A stretch of DNA of 64,000 nt from DATFNI01 sp963787205 (GCA_963787205.1 CAWBCD010000001.1:1-64000), one strand, 5' to 3'. Numbered from the stretch's first letter, positions 1-10,912 are shown. A program made the numbers and translations. The notes: generated by a model not told the origin, from the letters alone.

Positions 1-2
1 GG

Positions 3-590
3 CCCGACTGGCCGGCCCCGGTCATGGTTCTGGTCGGCCCGCCGGGCAGCGGCAAGAGCCACCTCTGCCACATCTGGGCCGAGCACGCCCGTGCCGGCAC
101 CGTTGCCGCTCCGGCAGTCAGTGCAGGCAAGGCCCCCGAACTCCTCAGTGCCGGCGCACTGGTCATCGAGGATGCGCCGGGTGAAGCGCTGGACGAGCCC
201 GGCTTCTTCCATCTCCTCAACCTGGCGCGCGAGACAAGAACCCCGGTGCTGATCGCGGCGCGCACCGATCCGGCGCGCTGGCCGGTCGGCCTGCCCGACC
301 TGCGCACCCGTCTCCTCGTCCTCGACGTGGTACGCATCGGCGCCCCTGACGATGATCTGATGCGCGGCGTCATCGTCAAGCAGTTCCAGGATCGCCAGAT
401 TGCCGCCGACGAGGCGGTGGTGGCCTATATGCTGACCCGCATGGAGCGCTCGCTGGAGGCGGTGAGGCGGCTGGTGGCCGAGATCGACCGCGCCGCCCTC
501 AGCGAAAAGGCCCGCATCACCCGCGCCTTCGTCGCTCGCATCATGGCCAAGGACGCCGAGCCGGGCCTGTTCGGGGAGGATCAATACTGA
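3..590 (+). CDS. hdaA: HdaA-like DnaA-family regulatory ATPase (5' end outside window)
   Basis: This is a short AAA+ protein of the Hda/HdaA type. In alphaproteobacteria it works with the sliding clamp to promote ATP hydrolysis by DnaA and so prevents re-initiation of replication. The frame is open to the first bases of the window: PDWPAPV precedes the first Met at 24, so the true start lies upstream and that Met is internal. The Walker A motif GPPGSGKSH is visible. A Walker B-like stretch (LVIEDAPG) and a lid region rich in Arg and Glu (RMERSLEAVRRLVAEID) follow. The C-terminus is intact. The stop lies six bases from the stop of the convergent DUF2279 gene. In Rhizobiales hdaA is commonly next to ppk, which fits the gene at 1913. 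The identification is firm for the family; the species is unknown. Confidence 0.85.
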   Translation, partial: PDWPAPVMVLVGPPGSGKSHLCHIWAEHARAGTVAAPAVSAGKAPELLSAGALVIEDAPGEALDEPGFFHLLNLARETRTPVLIAARTDPARWPVGLPDLRTRLLVLDVVRIGAPDDDLMRGVIVKQFQDRQIAADEAVVAYMLTRMERSLEAVRRLVAEIDRAALSEKARITRAFVARIMAKDAEPGLFGEDQY

Positions 591-596
591 TCGCTG

Positions 597-1631
597 TCAG
601 TAGTCGTAAGCCCCCTTGGCAAAAGTGCCGTAGGTGTAGGGAACTTCCACATATTCGAAAACGCGTCTGCCGTAGGTCTTGAGCATGGGCTCTTGAGGCG
701 TGTAGCGACCGAAGAGCAATTCCTGAAGATTGATGCCGATGGCGACATAAACCTGCCGTTGTTTGGGTATGCCCTTGTTTTTCTCCTTCCGCGTAAATCC
801 GCGAGCATAGTAGCCGAGTTGAAATTCGAAGAATCGGGCTGGCGTATCGGCAAGGGACTCGAAGCCGGCCAGTTTCAGGGCAAGAAGGTATTTCTGGCCC
901 GAATAATCTGACCAGGGCGAATAGTTGCCATGATTGCCGGATGGAACATATTCCATGCGGAAGTCGAGCTTGTTCTTCAGCCAGGGGTAAGTGTTGCGGA
1001 TAAACGAGAAACCCGCACCCAGAATATCGAACACGATGTCCTGCGGCGAGAAGCCATGATCGCCGGCAAAGCCGTCCATCACCTCGATTACCGTCATGAC
1101 GCCCATCGACAAGGCCGCGCCAGTGATCGCCGCCCCACTCGGATCGCCGGCATTTTCACGAATTCTGTCGACGAAGAAATCGGAGATCAGGGCAGCCGAC
1201 CAGGCATGACCGAGCTTGTCCATGCCGCCGTTCTTGGTGTCTTTGCCGAAGAAGCCCTCGTCGGAGAAATGAAAAGTTGAGGATCCCCAGTCCCAGTCCT
1301 TGAAGCCCATTGCCACCGTAGCGCCGAAGACGCCCGTCATTTCGAGCGGTATCGACATCGATTGATTGGCAAAGCGTTCGAAATCATAGGTCTCGTAGCC
1401 CGAATAGAGGCCGAGATCAGAAGTCGGAGCCACGGCGGAATCAAACGACAATGGCACGGAAGCCTTCGGCATTTCGCCATGCGCCGCCAGCGATGTCGCA
1501 TCGGGTTCGATATTTTCTACAAAGGGTTGGCGTATCTGTTCGGGCGTGACCAGAAGATCGCCCTTCACGCCATCGGCGTAGCCCTGGCCCGCGCCACCGC
1601 CCAGCGAAAGAGCGCCAATGGCGGCAGCCAT
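597..1631 (-). CDS. DUF2279 family (YfiM-like) putative periplasmic/outer-membrane protein
   Basis: This 344-residue protein looks like the DUF2279/YfiM family. The key segment is GMDKLGHAWSAALISDF in mid-protein, the family signature in which a conserved Asp-Lys-x-x-His precedes a hydrophobic helix. Other hydrophobic stretches follow (AAITGAALSMGVMTVIEVMDGF). The C-terminal half is rich in aromatic residues, as in outer-membrane proteins, and ends ...TYGTFAKGAYDY. Function is not known. The start is uncertain: the Met at 1631 begins in the middle of what reads like a signal peptide, and the in-frame codons upstream (IRLLTTC) run to a stop at 1658 without an ATG. Either a CTG start near 1646 or a one-base error near the start is possible. 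The gene converges on hdaA and diverges from ppk. Confidence 0.65.
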   Translation of the reverse strand: MAAAIGALSLGGGAGQGYADGVKGDLLVTPEQIRQPFVENIEPDATSLAAHGEMPKASVPLSFDSAVAPTSDLGLYSGYETYDFERFANQSMSIPLEMTGVFGATVAMGFKDWDWGSSTFHFSDEGFFGKDTKNGGMDKLGHAWSAALISDFFVDRIRENAGDPSGAAITGAALSMGVMTVIEVMDGFAGDHGFSPQDIVFDILGAGFSFIRNTYPWLKNKLDFRMEYVPSGNHGNYSPWSDYSGQKYLLALKLAGFESLADTPARFFEFQLGYYARGFTRKEKNKGIPKQRQVYVAIGINLQELLFGRYTPQEPMLKTYGRRVFEYVEVPYTYGTFAKGAYDY

Positions 1632-1912
1632 GCATGTCGTAAGCAGGCGGATCGTCTACCCCCCGAATTACACATCCCCGACTCAGCAAATCACCGCCCG
1701 CCGCTTAGTAAAATTCGCAAGATTCCGCACAGCCAAGTCGATACTCGCTTTTTCGACCATGGGAAAGTGTGGCCGTACGATGATCTTTTGTTTGTTGCTA
1801 TATTGCCACGGTAGTTGCTGTCGTGCCTCGTCCCGCGGGCCTTGGGCTCTTCAAGCACGCTCAGGGCGTTTCATGCTTCCTTCATGTCGGCGTAATATGC
1901 CATTGATGTCCC
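1632..1912. promoter_or_regulatory. Divergent intergenic region between DUF2279 gene and ppk
   Basis: This 281-base stretch separates two divergently read genes and should hold both promoters. Several small reading frames cross it, but none looks like a protein. No operator or RNA structure was recognised. Confidence 0.4.
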
Positions 1913-3246
1913 ATGGGTAAGGTGATGAGACGCGACGACGAGGACGATCAGGACCTTGAGCGCAAGGTGGCGAGCGCGGCAACCCCGCCCGCAGGCGCCG
2001 GGGCATCGGCGGCGCCCGGCCTCGGCGATCCCAGCCGCTTCATCAACCGCGAGATCTCCTGGCTGGGCTTCAATCTGCGCGTGCTGGAAGAGGCGCGCAA
2101 TCGCCAGCCATCCCCTGCTGGAACGGCTGCGCTTCCTGTCCATTTCCGGCAACAACCTGGATGAGTTCTTCATGGTGCGGGTGGCGGGCCTTGCCGGCCA
2201 GATCCGCGCCGGCATCGTCGAGATCAGCCAGGACGGGCTGACGGCGTCCGAGCAGCTCGCGCGCATCCGCGCTCTCGCCCAGGACCTCATGGCCGAGCAG
2301 GACCGCCGCTGGCTCAGCCTCAAGGAGGAAATGGCCGCCGAGGGCATCGTCATCGTCGCACCCGCGCGATCTCACCGAGGACGACAAGGCCTGGATGGAC
2401 GAACGCTTCCTTGACCAGATCCTGCCCGTCGTCACCCCCATTGCCATCGATCCGGCCCATCCCTTCCCCTTCATCCCCAACCGCGGCTTCGTGGTGGCGA
2501 TCGAGCTGGAGCACAAGACCGACGGGCGGTCGATGAACGCTCTCCTGCCCATCCCGCAACAGCTTGAGCGCTTCGTGCGCCTGCCCTCGGCGGGCGAAGG
2601 CATCACCGCCCGCTTCATCGCGCTTGAACAGTTCCTCATCGCTCTCGCGCCCAAGCTGTTCCCCGGCTACCTCCTGAGTGGCCATGGCGTCTTCCGCGTT
2701 ATCAGGGACTCCGACATCGAGGTCGAGGAAGAAGCCGAGGATCTGGTGCGCTTCTTCGAGACGGCACTCAAACGCCGCCGCCGCGGCTCGGTGATCCGCA
2801 TGGAGATGGACGCCGCCTGCCCGAGGCCCTGCGCAAATTCATGGCCAGCGAGATGGACGTCTCGCCCGACGTGATCGTGGTGTGCGGCGGTCTCGTCGGC
2901 TATGCCGACACCCGCCTGCTCATCCTCGACGAGCGTCCCGACCTCAAGTTCACGCCCTACAACCCGCGCTTTCCCGAACGCATTCGCGACCTCGGCGGCG
3001 ATTGCTTCGCCGCCATCCGCCAGAAGGACATCCTGGTCCACCACCCGTACGAGATCCTTCGACGTGGTGGTGCAGTTCGTCAGGCAGGCGGCCGCCGACC
3101 CGGACGTGGTCGCCATCAAGCAGACGCTCTACCGCACCTCCAGCGACAGCCCCATCATCGCCGCCCTCACCAAGGCGGCCGAGGCCGGCAAGTCGGTCAT
3201 GGCGCTGGTCGAGCTCAAGGCCCGCTTCGACGAGGAGGCCAATATC
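1913..3246 (+). CDS. ppk: Polyphosphate kinase 1, N-terminal part, four frameshifts, cut at chimeric junction
   Basis: PPK1 makes polyphosphate from ATP. The protein can be followed through three frames: FINREISWLGFNLRVLEEA, then HPLLERLRFLSISGNNLDEF, then WMDERFLDQILPVVTPIAID, then RKFMASEMDVSPDVIVVCGG, then SFDVVVQFVRQAAADPDVVA. These are classic PPK1 N-terminal and head-domain sequences. Frame changes lie near 2100 (an extra C), 2362 (an extra C), 2812 (a missing base) and 3059 (an extra A). Homology ends at EEANI (3246), where DNA of another organism begins. The C-terminal catalytic domain, including the autophosphorylated His, is missing. The start at 1913 gives MGKVMRRDDEDDQ; the Met at 1925 is also possible. 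Neighbouring hdaA supports an alphaproteobacterial source. The frameshifts may be sequence errors or decay. Confidence 0.85.
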
Positions 3247-3252
3247 GGCTTT
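3240..3252. other. Chimeric breakpoint between alphaproteobacterial and FCB-group DNA
   Basis: To the left the plus strand encodes PPK1 up to ...EEANI. To the right the minus strand encodes a GH92 enzyme that stops matching its family at ...GSPIFPKA (codon 3249-3247). Both genes are interrupted mid-domain at the same place, and base composition changes abruptly. There is no insertion sequence, integrase, tRNA or repeat at the point. Confidence 0.85.
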
Positions 3253-5316
3253 AGGGAAAATCGGGCTGCCGATTTCGAATGTCCCGTTATCCGGGTTGAC
3301 CGGATAAAAGCCGAGCGCGCTGAATACATACCAGGCAGACATCTGTCCGCAATCTTCATTCCCAGGTAATCCGTCTGGTGTATCTTTGTAAAGAGAATCC
3401 ACAATGGTCCGGGTAACGGCTTGTGTTCTCCATGGTGCCCCGGCATAGTCGTACATATAGGGAACCTGCTGATCCGGCTCGTTCCCCTGCACATACTCCC
3501 CGATCATTCCGCTCATATCGGGCACCCCGCCTTCATCGATCTTAGGTGGCTTGACAAATAATGTATCTAACCTTTTGACAAACTTCTCACGACCACCCAC
3601 CAATTTTTCTAATTCCGGCACATTCTGCGGCACATACCATAAAACCTGCCAGGCATTCGCTTCGGTGTAATTACGCTTTCTGCCATTCGAAGGTTCAGCA
3701 AAAGGATCGAACGGACTCAGCCATTTCCCGTTTGCTAATTTTGGTCGCATGAAGCCCGTTGTCGGATCGTACAGATTCTTAAAATATTCCGCTCTTTTGG
3801 AGTACAGTTGATAATCTTTCTCCTTTCCCAATGCCTTCGCCATCTGTGCGATGCACCAGTCGTCATAAGCGAATGCCAGCGTTTTCGAGACCGATTCGGG
3901 TACTTTATCTGACGGGACATACCCGTATTTGTTAAACAGTTTCACCGCTCTGTTTTCCTCGGTGGCACTCTTCTTCATCGCTTTGAATGCTTCCTGCACA
4001 TCATAATTACGAAAGCCTTTGAAATACGCATCCACCATAATGGGGATCGAATGATAGCCGATCATCGTATTGGTCTCGTTTCCCCAGAGCTCCCAGATGG
4101 GAAGCAATCCGTACTGATGATAAAAGGCGAGCATGAACTGCACAAAGTCATTCACCCGGTTTGGTTCGATAAGAGTAAACAGGGGATGCTCTGCGCGGTA
4201 GGTATCCCAGATAGAGAATGTACTATAATTGGTAAATCCTTTCGCCGTATGCACCTTCCCGTCAGCTCCCTGGTACTGTCCGTTTGTATCCATGAACAGT
4301 GTCGGAGCCATCATGGTATGATAGAGAGAGGAGTAAAAAGTCCGAAGTTTGTGCACATTATCAGAGGTCACCTCGATCTTGCTCAATTGCTTTTCCCAGC
4401 TCGCATGAGCTGCTTCCCGGACAGACTGAAAATCCCATCCCGGTACTTCTTTGTTAAGATTTTCTTTAGCGTTATCGATACTTACCGATGAGATGGCCAC
4501 CTTTTGCAATAGCGGTGAATTTCCCAAATCTCCAAAGATGAAATAACCGTGCGTATACTTGCCCTTGGCTTCTTTATGATCGTTAAACAAATGTCCCTTG
4601 TTTGAAACAACAAACTTTTCAATAGGCTTATTGAATACTGCTGCAAAATACACCCGCTGATCCCTGGCCCATCCGGTTGACATGCGATAACCGGTGACGA
4701 GCGTATCGTTTACCTCATTGATGTACGTTCCGGTTGGACGATCACTATTCCCATAGCCCAGATTCAAAGAAACAGCCGGTTTGTCTGATTGGGTAAAGTG
4801 GTAACGATAGAAAGCCACTCTCGGACTCGCCGTCAGATCAACCGAGATACCATTATTGAGGGTCACATGGTAAAATCCCGGTTCTGCCGATTCATTTTTG
4901 TGGGAATAATGGCTGTAGGTGGCTCCCTTGCTCGTATCAATGCGACTACCGTCAAATGGCATAAATAAGAGATCCGAACCATCTGCCCCGCCTGTACCAC
5001 TTAGATGGGTAACGCTGAATCCGGCAATCGTGCTGTCCGGATAATGGTAGCCGGAGCAGTAATCCCATCCGAAGTGGCCGTTATCCGGGCTGACCTGCAC
5101 CATCCCGAAAGGTACTGTCGCACCGGGAAAGGTATGACCATGACCGCCCGTTCCGACAAAGGGATCCGCGTAGGCTACCGGTTTCATTTCCGCTTTTTGA
5201 TTTTGCGTGTGCTTCTTCCCCGATTGACAGGATGCGAGTAAGAGTAAAGAAGCACATCCCAATAAAAGGAAGAAAGATTCCATTGCCCGTGCGATGACCG
5301 ATTTCTTTTTACGCAT
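3247..5316 (-). CDS. GH92 alpha-mannosidase lipoprotein, C-terminus lost at junction
   Basis: GH92 enzymes are calcium-dependent exo-alpha-mannosidases that trim alpha-mannan or N-glycans, usually in the periplasm or on the surface. About 690 residues are kept. A lipoprotein signal (LLLLASC) is followed by the family N-terminal beta-domain (DPFVGTGGHGHTFPGATVPFGMVQVSPD). The catalytic alpha/alpha barrel carries GNETNTMIGYHSIPIMVDAY, YTEANAWQVLWYVP and NEDCGQMSAWYVFSALGFYP, which are family signatures. The last matching residues are EIGSPIFPKA; roughly the final 60-70 residues are missing. The open frame continues to 2950 only as antisense of ppk, so that tail is an artefact. The gene starts 79 bases downstream of the GH3 stop and probably belongs to the same operon. 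Confidence 0.9.
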
Positions 5317-5395
5317 TATATCTGACTGATTTATGAATTTGCAGTTTTTGTTACATTAATATGCTCTGATCCATTGGATATCAACAGAGCCACTC

Positions 5396-7682
5396 TTATT
5401 CTGATGCATACGGCATCACTTTGAAAGTCGAAGAGATAACGTCCTGTGAATTGCCTCCCACCATCACTTTGAAAATCCCCGGCTCAACCGTCCAGTGAAA
5501 ATCACGATTCAGCAGTTGGAGTTTTCCGGGAGTTAGTTTGAAAGTGACCGTCCTGGTCTGTCCGGGCTGCAGATGAATTCGCTTGAAATCTTTCAAGGCT
5601 TCGACCGGTGTTGTCACGCTGCTGACCACATCATCGATGTATAATTGAGCAACCTCGTCACCCGCTCTTTTGCCTGTATTTTTTACATCAACGGTGACTG
5701 TATAGGTAGCTTCCGGACCTGATTTAGCAGGATTAACGTGCAGGTTCGAATATGAGAAGGTAGTATAGCTAAGCCCATACCCAAACGGATATAGAGGCTT
5801 TGAGTCCAGGTTTACATAATTCTTTGGACGTGCGGACGGTTTATAATCGTAATAAACCGGGATCTGCCCCACTGACTTCGGAAATGTGATAGGCAATCTT
5901 CCCGCCGGATTGTAATCACCAAACAATACCTCGGCGATAGCCTGGCTTCCTTTTTCTCCGGGGTACCAGCATTCCAGGATTGCCGGGATATGCTTGTTAA
6001 TCCAGTTGATCGCGTATGGTCTTCCGTTTTCCATAACGGACACAATCGGTGTACCCGTGGCATAGGCAGCCATCAGTAATTTACGCTGACCTTCCGGAAG
6101 TTTAAGTGAAGCGACATCATGCCCTTCGCCATCGATGTCGTTGTCGTCGCCCCCGACATAAATAGCCACGTCGGATCGCTTAATGCGCTGCAAAAGACGC
6201 TTTGTCGCCCTGGAATTCAGTGTTCGCGTTACCCTGAATACCGACACCCTGATCGTAATAAACACGCGTTCCTTTGCTAACTGTTTTTTTTATTTCCTGC
6301 AATACCGAAATCTTCACCGGGATCGGTTGGGTATAATCCCCGAACCTGGGTTCGTTCGCACTCGGTCCAAATACCACGATACTTTTCAGATTTTTTTTAA
6401 GCGGGAGAAGATCATGGTCATTCTTCAGCAACGTGATGCTTTCCCTGGCTGCCTGCAGGGCCAACTGTTGATGGGATTGACTATGGAATACACTGGATAC
6501 CAGTGTCGTGTCGGTATAGGGATGATCGAACAAGCCCAGCATGAATTTCACCCTTAAAATATCACTAACCCGTTCATTTAAGGTGTGCATACTTAATTGC
6601 CCGGTATGCACGAGGTCGATCAGGTCATCTTGATAGGTTGCATGGGGATAATCATAAAACTGCATATTCAGACCAGCTTGTACTGCCTGGCGAATACCAT
6701 CTTCAGCTGTGGCGGCCACTTTATGTATGGATTGGAGCATGTTAAGCGCTCCCAGGTCCGATAACACGAAACCCCGGAATCCCCATTTTTGACGCAGTGT
6801 GGTTGTCAATAACCAATGATTAGCGGTATTTGGGATACCGTCGGTCTCACTGTAGGCACTCATGACGGCCATGGCCCCGCCCTGCACAAAAGCTTTGCGA
6901 AAGACGGGTAAAAAATCGGTCTCCAGTTCCCGTTTTCCAATCAATGCTGGGGAGGTGTTTAAGCCTCCTTCCGGAACGCTGTGCGCAGCAAAATGTTTGG
7001 GTTCTGCTATAACAGAGCTGTTTGATGCCAATGTCTTGCCTTGCAGACCTTCAACCATTGCCAATCCCATTTCGCCGTCCAGGTAGGGATCCTCGCCGTA
7101 CGTTTCTTCCACACGTCCCCATCGTGGTTCACGGGCCAACCCCAAAACCGGGCATAGCAGCATATCCACTCCATGAGCCCGTGCCTCCGAAGCAATAGCA
7201 TGTCCCACTTGTTTAACGAGCGCAGGATCCCATGTAGAGGATAGCCCTATCGATTGCGGAAACACAGTACTGCCAACCCCGCCATAATCATGAAGGCCCT
7301 CTTCGATAAACAGAATAGGGATACCCAGACGAGTGTGTTCGACAGCATACCGCTGAATGGCATTCGTTTCTGCGGCAGATGCCGGGTAGAGATCATGGAC
7401 CGCACCAATTCCTTCGGATCCCATGATTTGCTCAAACTCACTGACTGACACATGCTTATCGGATAGTTGGTGGTTGCCGGAATTTTGGCCGCTATACATA
7501 TCCATCTGCCTGACTTTCTCTTTCAGCGTCATCCTGCTTACCAGATCTTTCACACGAACAGAGATGGGCAGATTTGGATTTTTATAATCCGGTAGTGCAT
7601 TTTGTGCGAACGATTGTGAGAGATATAAGAGCAGCATACAGGTCATTATGATCACTCTTCTTATAATTCTCACAAATTGCAT
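5396..7682 (-). CDS. GH3 beta-glucosidase/beta-glycosidase, one frameshift near 6190
   Basis: GH3 enzymes release beta-linked glucose, xylose or GlcNAc from the non-reducing end. The N-terminal 500 residues (7682 to 6180) have a signal peptide (MTCMLLLYLSQSFAQ), the TIM barrel with KHFAAHSVPEGG, and GFVLSDLGA with the likely nucleophile Asp309. The second half (from about 6210 to 5396) continues in another frame with IKRSDVAIYVGGDDNDIDGEGHD, PFGYGLSYTTFSYSNL and a C-terminal fibronectin-III-like domain (AGDEVAQLYIDD). The two parts join cleanly around ASFAA/IKRSDVA near 6190, so one base is missing or extra there. The specific substrate is not readable; beta-glucosidase acting on glucomannan oligosaccharides would fit the neighbourhood. 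The gene lies between the GH92 and GH2 genes. Confidence 0.85.
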
Positions 7683-7968
7683 ATCGACATTTCCCTATTA
7701 GAAATTAGCAGAAAAACAGAATGTTACTATTACACCTGTCACACTAAATTCACATTCTATTAAAACATCACCATCAAAGAGCTACTGATAAGTTTGATGG
7801 TGACTGAAATGTAGGACATGCCGTTAACAAATCAACTACCCGGTTACAATTATTAACATACCTAATAACTACTATTTTGTCCTGGCATGCAATAAGTAAG
7901 TTGAAAGACCCATTCATTGCCGGTTCCGAGACACTTATAAGGTTTTGGTCAGGAATTACTGGAGTATC

Positions 7969-10779
7969 TCAGTGGCCGGCACGGCTCTTAATTTCACCAT
8001 TAGTCACAACTGTCTGCTTCACATTCCAGCCATCCATAACCACTTTGTACGACCGCCCGTGCAGATCTTCCGGGGCAAAATCAATCTTAATCTTCCTGGT
8101 TTCGCCCGGCAACAATGAGATGTAGTTATCATCATAAAAAGCCGGACGGACAGGAACACTGGTCTGTCCATTTTCCAGATCCAGGTGCACAAAAAACGCC
8201 AGGCTTTTACCCGGGTTGTGGAGCGTTATAGCCAGAGTATCTTCCATGGAACCTGATGTGAAAGACGCTTCGGTCTTCAAATCAACAACAGGCAGTTTTT
8301 TCAATCCTTTGAACCCGGCAAACAGTGGACCGGTGTCTGTCCATGGGCCTTTATAGTGATTCGATGAACTCCAGTAAAATGTACTGGAAATCCTTTTTCC
8401 ACTATCGTCTATCAATTTAAGCCTGGTGAAATGAACCGACGACAGATTTCCTGGCCATGCAATTTTAAAGGCATCATTGACAACACCATTTGCAGGGATA
8501 TTGACTCTTGCAGAGTCGTGCACGGCAAGTCTGAGGGATCCATCTTTATTGATGCTATACACCTCAGCAATTACCCTGTAGTTGCTGAAGGCCCGGTTAT
8601 AATCGTTATAGACGGAAACGGTATTTTTGATAAAATCGAGCTGGGCATGTAACGGTTGGAGGGCATTCTGAGTATAGTATAGAGCTGCCGTTGGTTCGAG
8701 CGACCAATCCCACATACGTCCTGCCACCTGGCGGATCGGGCTGTTGTGATACCAGAACAACACCCCTGATGTAAACCGGTCTCCATATCCAAACTTATTG
8801 TAATCCCAGTTTTCCCAGATGCTGCGATAACTGACCGCACCAACCAATTGGCCCTTGCGAACGAAATCCTGAAGTGAGGTTGGCTTGCCGTATTCCTCCA
8901 CTGCATCCAGGTATTTTGTGCCCATCCTGTGAAACCCGTTTCCATCCAGGTACTTCCAGATCGCAGGGTCCGGCGGCCAAATGTCTTTGCGGGGCATCAT
9001 CTGTTCCAGGCCGTACAGGGTCGGCATGCACGGTGAGCCGTACTCCGGACAAAAACCGTTGATCCTGCTGCCCCGGCGTGATGCACTGTCATCATAATAC
9101 TGCATGGGATTCACGTACTTATAGGGACTGCCATCGTGAACTCCGCAACACTCCGATTCAACCTGGTATCCGCGTGTACCATCGAGACTGTCGAGCATCG
9201 ACTTAATAGGGATAATCTCCTTCTTTTCATTCGAGGAAACATAATATGCCAGGCTCGGATGATTGCGGATCCGCATAACCGTCTCCCGCACATTCGATCG
9301 ATACAATGCACTGTCCACCGGAAGATCGGTATCTCCCGTAAGCCAGAATTCCTGCCAGACCATAATCCCCAGGCTGTCGCACTCGTGGAAAAACTCATGG
9401 GATTCGGCAATACCTCCCCCCCAGAGCCTGAGCATATTGATTCCTGACTGATGCGTATACCGCAGTTCAGCGCGTATCCGTTTGGGCGATGTGCGCAACA
9501 TGGCTTCCGGTATCCAATTGCTGCCGCGAATAAATATCCGTTTCCCATTGACATAAAAGATGCGGCTGCTATCCGGCGTATTTTGATCGGATGTAATCGA
9601 CCGGATTCCAAACTCTGTACTGTCCGAATCAGAAATCAAGCCGTTATCCAGTACAAACCGTAATTTCAAGGTGTACAGGTATTGATCCCCTTTATTAATC
9701 GGCCACCATAAATGTGGATTGCTGATAATCAACTGTTTAAAATTATCCGGACTAAATTCTATCGTTTTATGCTCCCCAGCTCTCAGTTTTACTTCTTTAT
9801 CGAATTCAACGTTGGTCCCGGGAATCTGCCCCTTAAGCCGTCCTTTTTGCTCTCTGTCGCTGCTGTTGATCACCTCCACCGATACCGTTTCCTTTGCCGG
9901 TTTCAAATCGGGCAGCGGCAGTTTCGATTTAATGAAAGGATAACGGAGTGATACAGGTCCGGTTGCGTATAATTTGACATCCCGCCAAATACCGGTGTCC
10001 CTGTCGCGAATACCATCAGGAAATGTAAAATCCCATCCCACACTCATCAGCATGGTCACATCTTTGCCAATCTGCCCATTCCCTCCGTTCTTGTTCTCCT
10101 TGGTGACGATGTTTTCTGCATTTTTTTGAGCCCTGACAGTCCCCGGGTGTTCAACAGGTTCCACTTTCACAGCAAGAACGTTGGATTTTCCGGGTTTCAC
10201 TTCTTTACTCACATTGAAAAAGCCCCGCTTGAACATGCCTTTCATATTCCCGACATGCCGACCATTAACCCAGATATCGGCAATATAATTGATGCCATCG
10301 AACTGCATCCAGACCTGACGCCCCTGGTAGCTCGCTGGCAGGTCGAACTTTGTACGGAACCAGTAGGTATAAAAAGCGCGCCCGACATTATGAATATCCG
10401 GGATGCGGTGAAGCGATAACTTATTATTCAATCCGAAATACGGTTCAGGATATACCCCGTCATGCACAAGGCTGTTCAAAACCGTGCCAGGGACGATCGC
10501 CGGCCGCCAACTGCTATCGTCGTACCCGATCTCTGAAACCGTACTTGGTGCAACGGAAACAGAATCGGCCCGCTCCATTCGCCAGGAGTGCTGGGCACTC
10601 TCGCCTGCCCTGGCCAGATATACAACGACTGGTTTCAGGTTGGATCCAACCTGGTTTCCACGTTTGCAGGACAAAACCACTGAACTAACAATAAGTATGC
10701 AGACCAGATGTGTTTTAAATCCTGTAAATAATACTCGTCCGGAATCCATCAATAGGTTTATTCTTTCAAGGTAACACAC
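7969..10779 (-). CDS. GH2 exo-glycosidase (beta-mannosidase / exo-glucosaminidase-like) lipoprotein
   Basis: This 936-residue enzyme has the GH2 order: sugar-binding domain (ADIWVNGRHVGNMKG), immunoglobulin-like domain, then the catalytic barrel with LRLWGGGIAES. The acid/base motif is YYVSSNE (Glu518) and the nucleophile is likely Glu579 in GFCPEYGSP. The C-terminal domains resemble those of exo-beta-D-glucosaminidases and plant-type endo-beta-mannosidases (GVLFWYHNSPIRQVAGRMWDWSLEPTAALYYTQNA). The N-terminus has a lipobox (VVLSC), so the protein is probably membrane-anchored; Met12 at 10746 is a plausible start. It is related to the GH2 enzyme at 42289-45072. Beta-mannosidase and beta-glucosaminidase activities cannot be separated by eye. 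The gene lies between the DsbA-like gene (133 bases) and the GH3 gene (286 bases). Confidence 0.85.
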   Translation of the reverse strand: MCYLERINLLMDSGRVLFTGFKTHLVCILIVSSVVLSCKRGNQVGSNLKPVVVYLARAGESAQHSWRMERADSVSVAPSTVSEIGYDDSSWRPAIVPGTVLNSLVHDGVYPEPYFGLNNKLSLHRIPDIHNVGRAFYTYWFRTKFDLPASYQGRQVWMQFDGINYIADIWVNGRHVGNMKGMFKRGFFNVSKEVKPGKSNVLAVKVEPVEHPGTVRAQKNAENIVTKENKNGGNGQIGKDVTMLMSVGWDFTFPDGIRDRDTGIWRDVKLYATGPVSLRYPFIKSKLPLPDLKPAKETVSVEVINSSDREQKGRLKGQIPGTNVEFDKEVKLRAGEHKTIEFSPDNFKQLIISNPHLWWPINKGDQYLYTLKLRFVLDNGLISDSDSTEFGIRSITSDQNTPDSSRIFYVNGKRIFIRGSNWIPEAMLRTSPKRIRAELRYTHQSGINMLRLWGGGIAESHEFFHECDSLGIMVWQEFWLTGDTDLPVDSALYRSNVRETVMRIRNHPSLAYYVSSNEKKEIIPIKSMLDSLDGTRGYQVESECCGVHDGSPYKYVNPMQYYDDSASRRGSRINGFCPEYGSPCMPTLYGLEQMMPRKDIWPPDPAIWKYLDGNGFHRMGTKYLDAVEEYGKPTSLQDFVRKGQLVGAVSYRSIWENWDYNKFGYGDRFTSGVLFWYHNSPIRQVAGRMWDWSLEPTAALYYTQNALQPLHAQLDFIKNTVSVYNDYNRAFSNYRVIAEVYSINKDGSLRLAVHDSARVNIPANGVVNDAFKIAWPGNLSSVHFTRLKLIDDSGKRISSTFYWSSSNHYKGPWTDTGPLFAGFKGLKKLPVVDLKTEASFTSGSMEDTLAITLHNPGKSLAFFVHLDLENGQTSVPVRPAFYDDNYISLLPGETRKIKIDFAPEDLHGRSYKVVMDGWNVKQTVVTNGEIKSRAGH

Positions 10780-10912
10780 ACATAGTAGTTAATAGCCTGT
10801 CCGTACCCGTTGAGTCATGATTTAGCATTTCCGAGGCGTCTTCTCCGCCAGCATCTTCGCACTCGTCAAGCTCTTGTGTTGGAAATCATAAAACGGTCTC
10901 TTTCAGTGTTTG

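Noticed and set aside
930..1280. Plus-strand frame of 116 codons near the left end.
   Set aside because: Antisense of the DUF2279 gene in G+C-rich DNA, where spurious frames are common.
2950..3246. Extension of the GH92 frame into the left part (about 99 codons to a stop at 2950).
   Set aside because: It is the exact antisense of ppk and loses all similarity to GH92 at the junction; it is an artefact of the join.
1..3246. Left part as genuine horizontal transfer into the FCB host.
   Set aside because: A transfer would rarely end in the middle of two genes with no mobility genes or repeats; a chimera is simpler.
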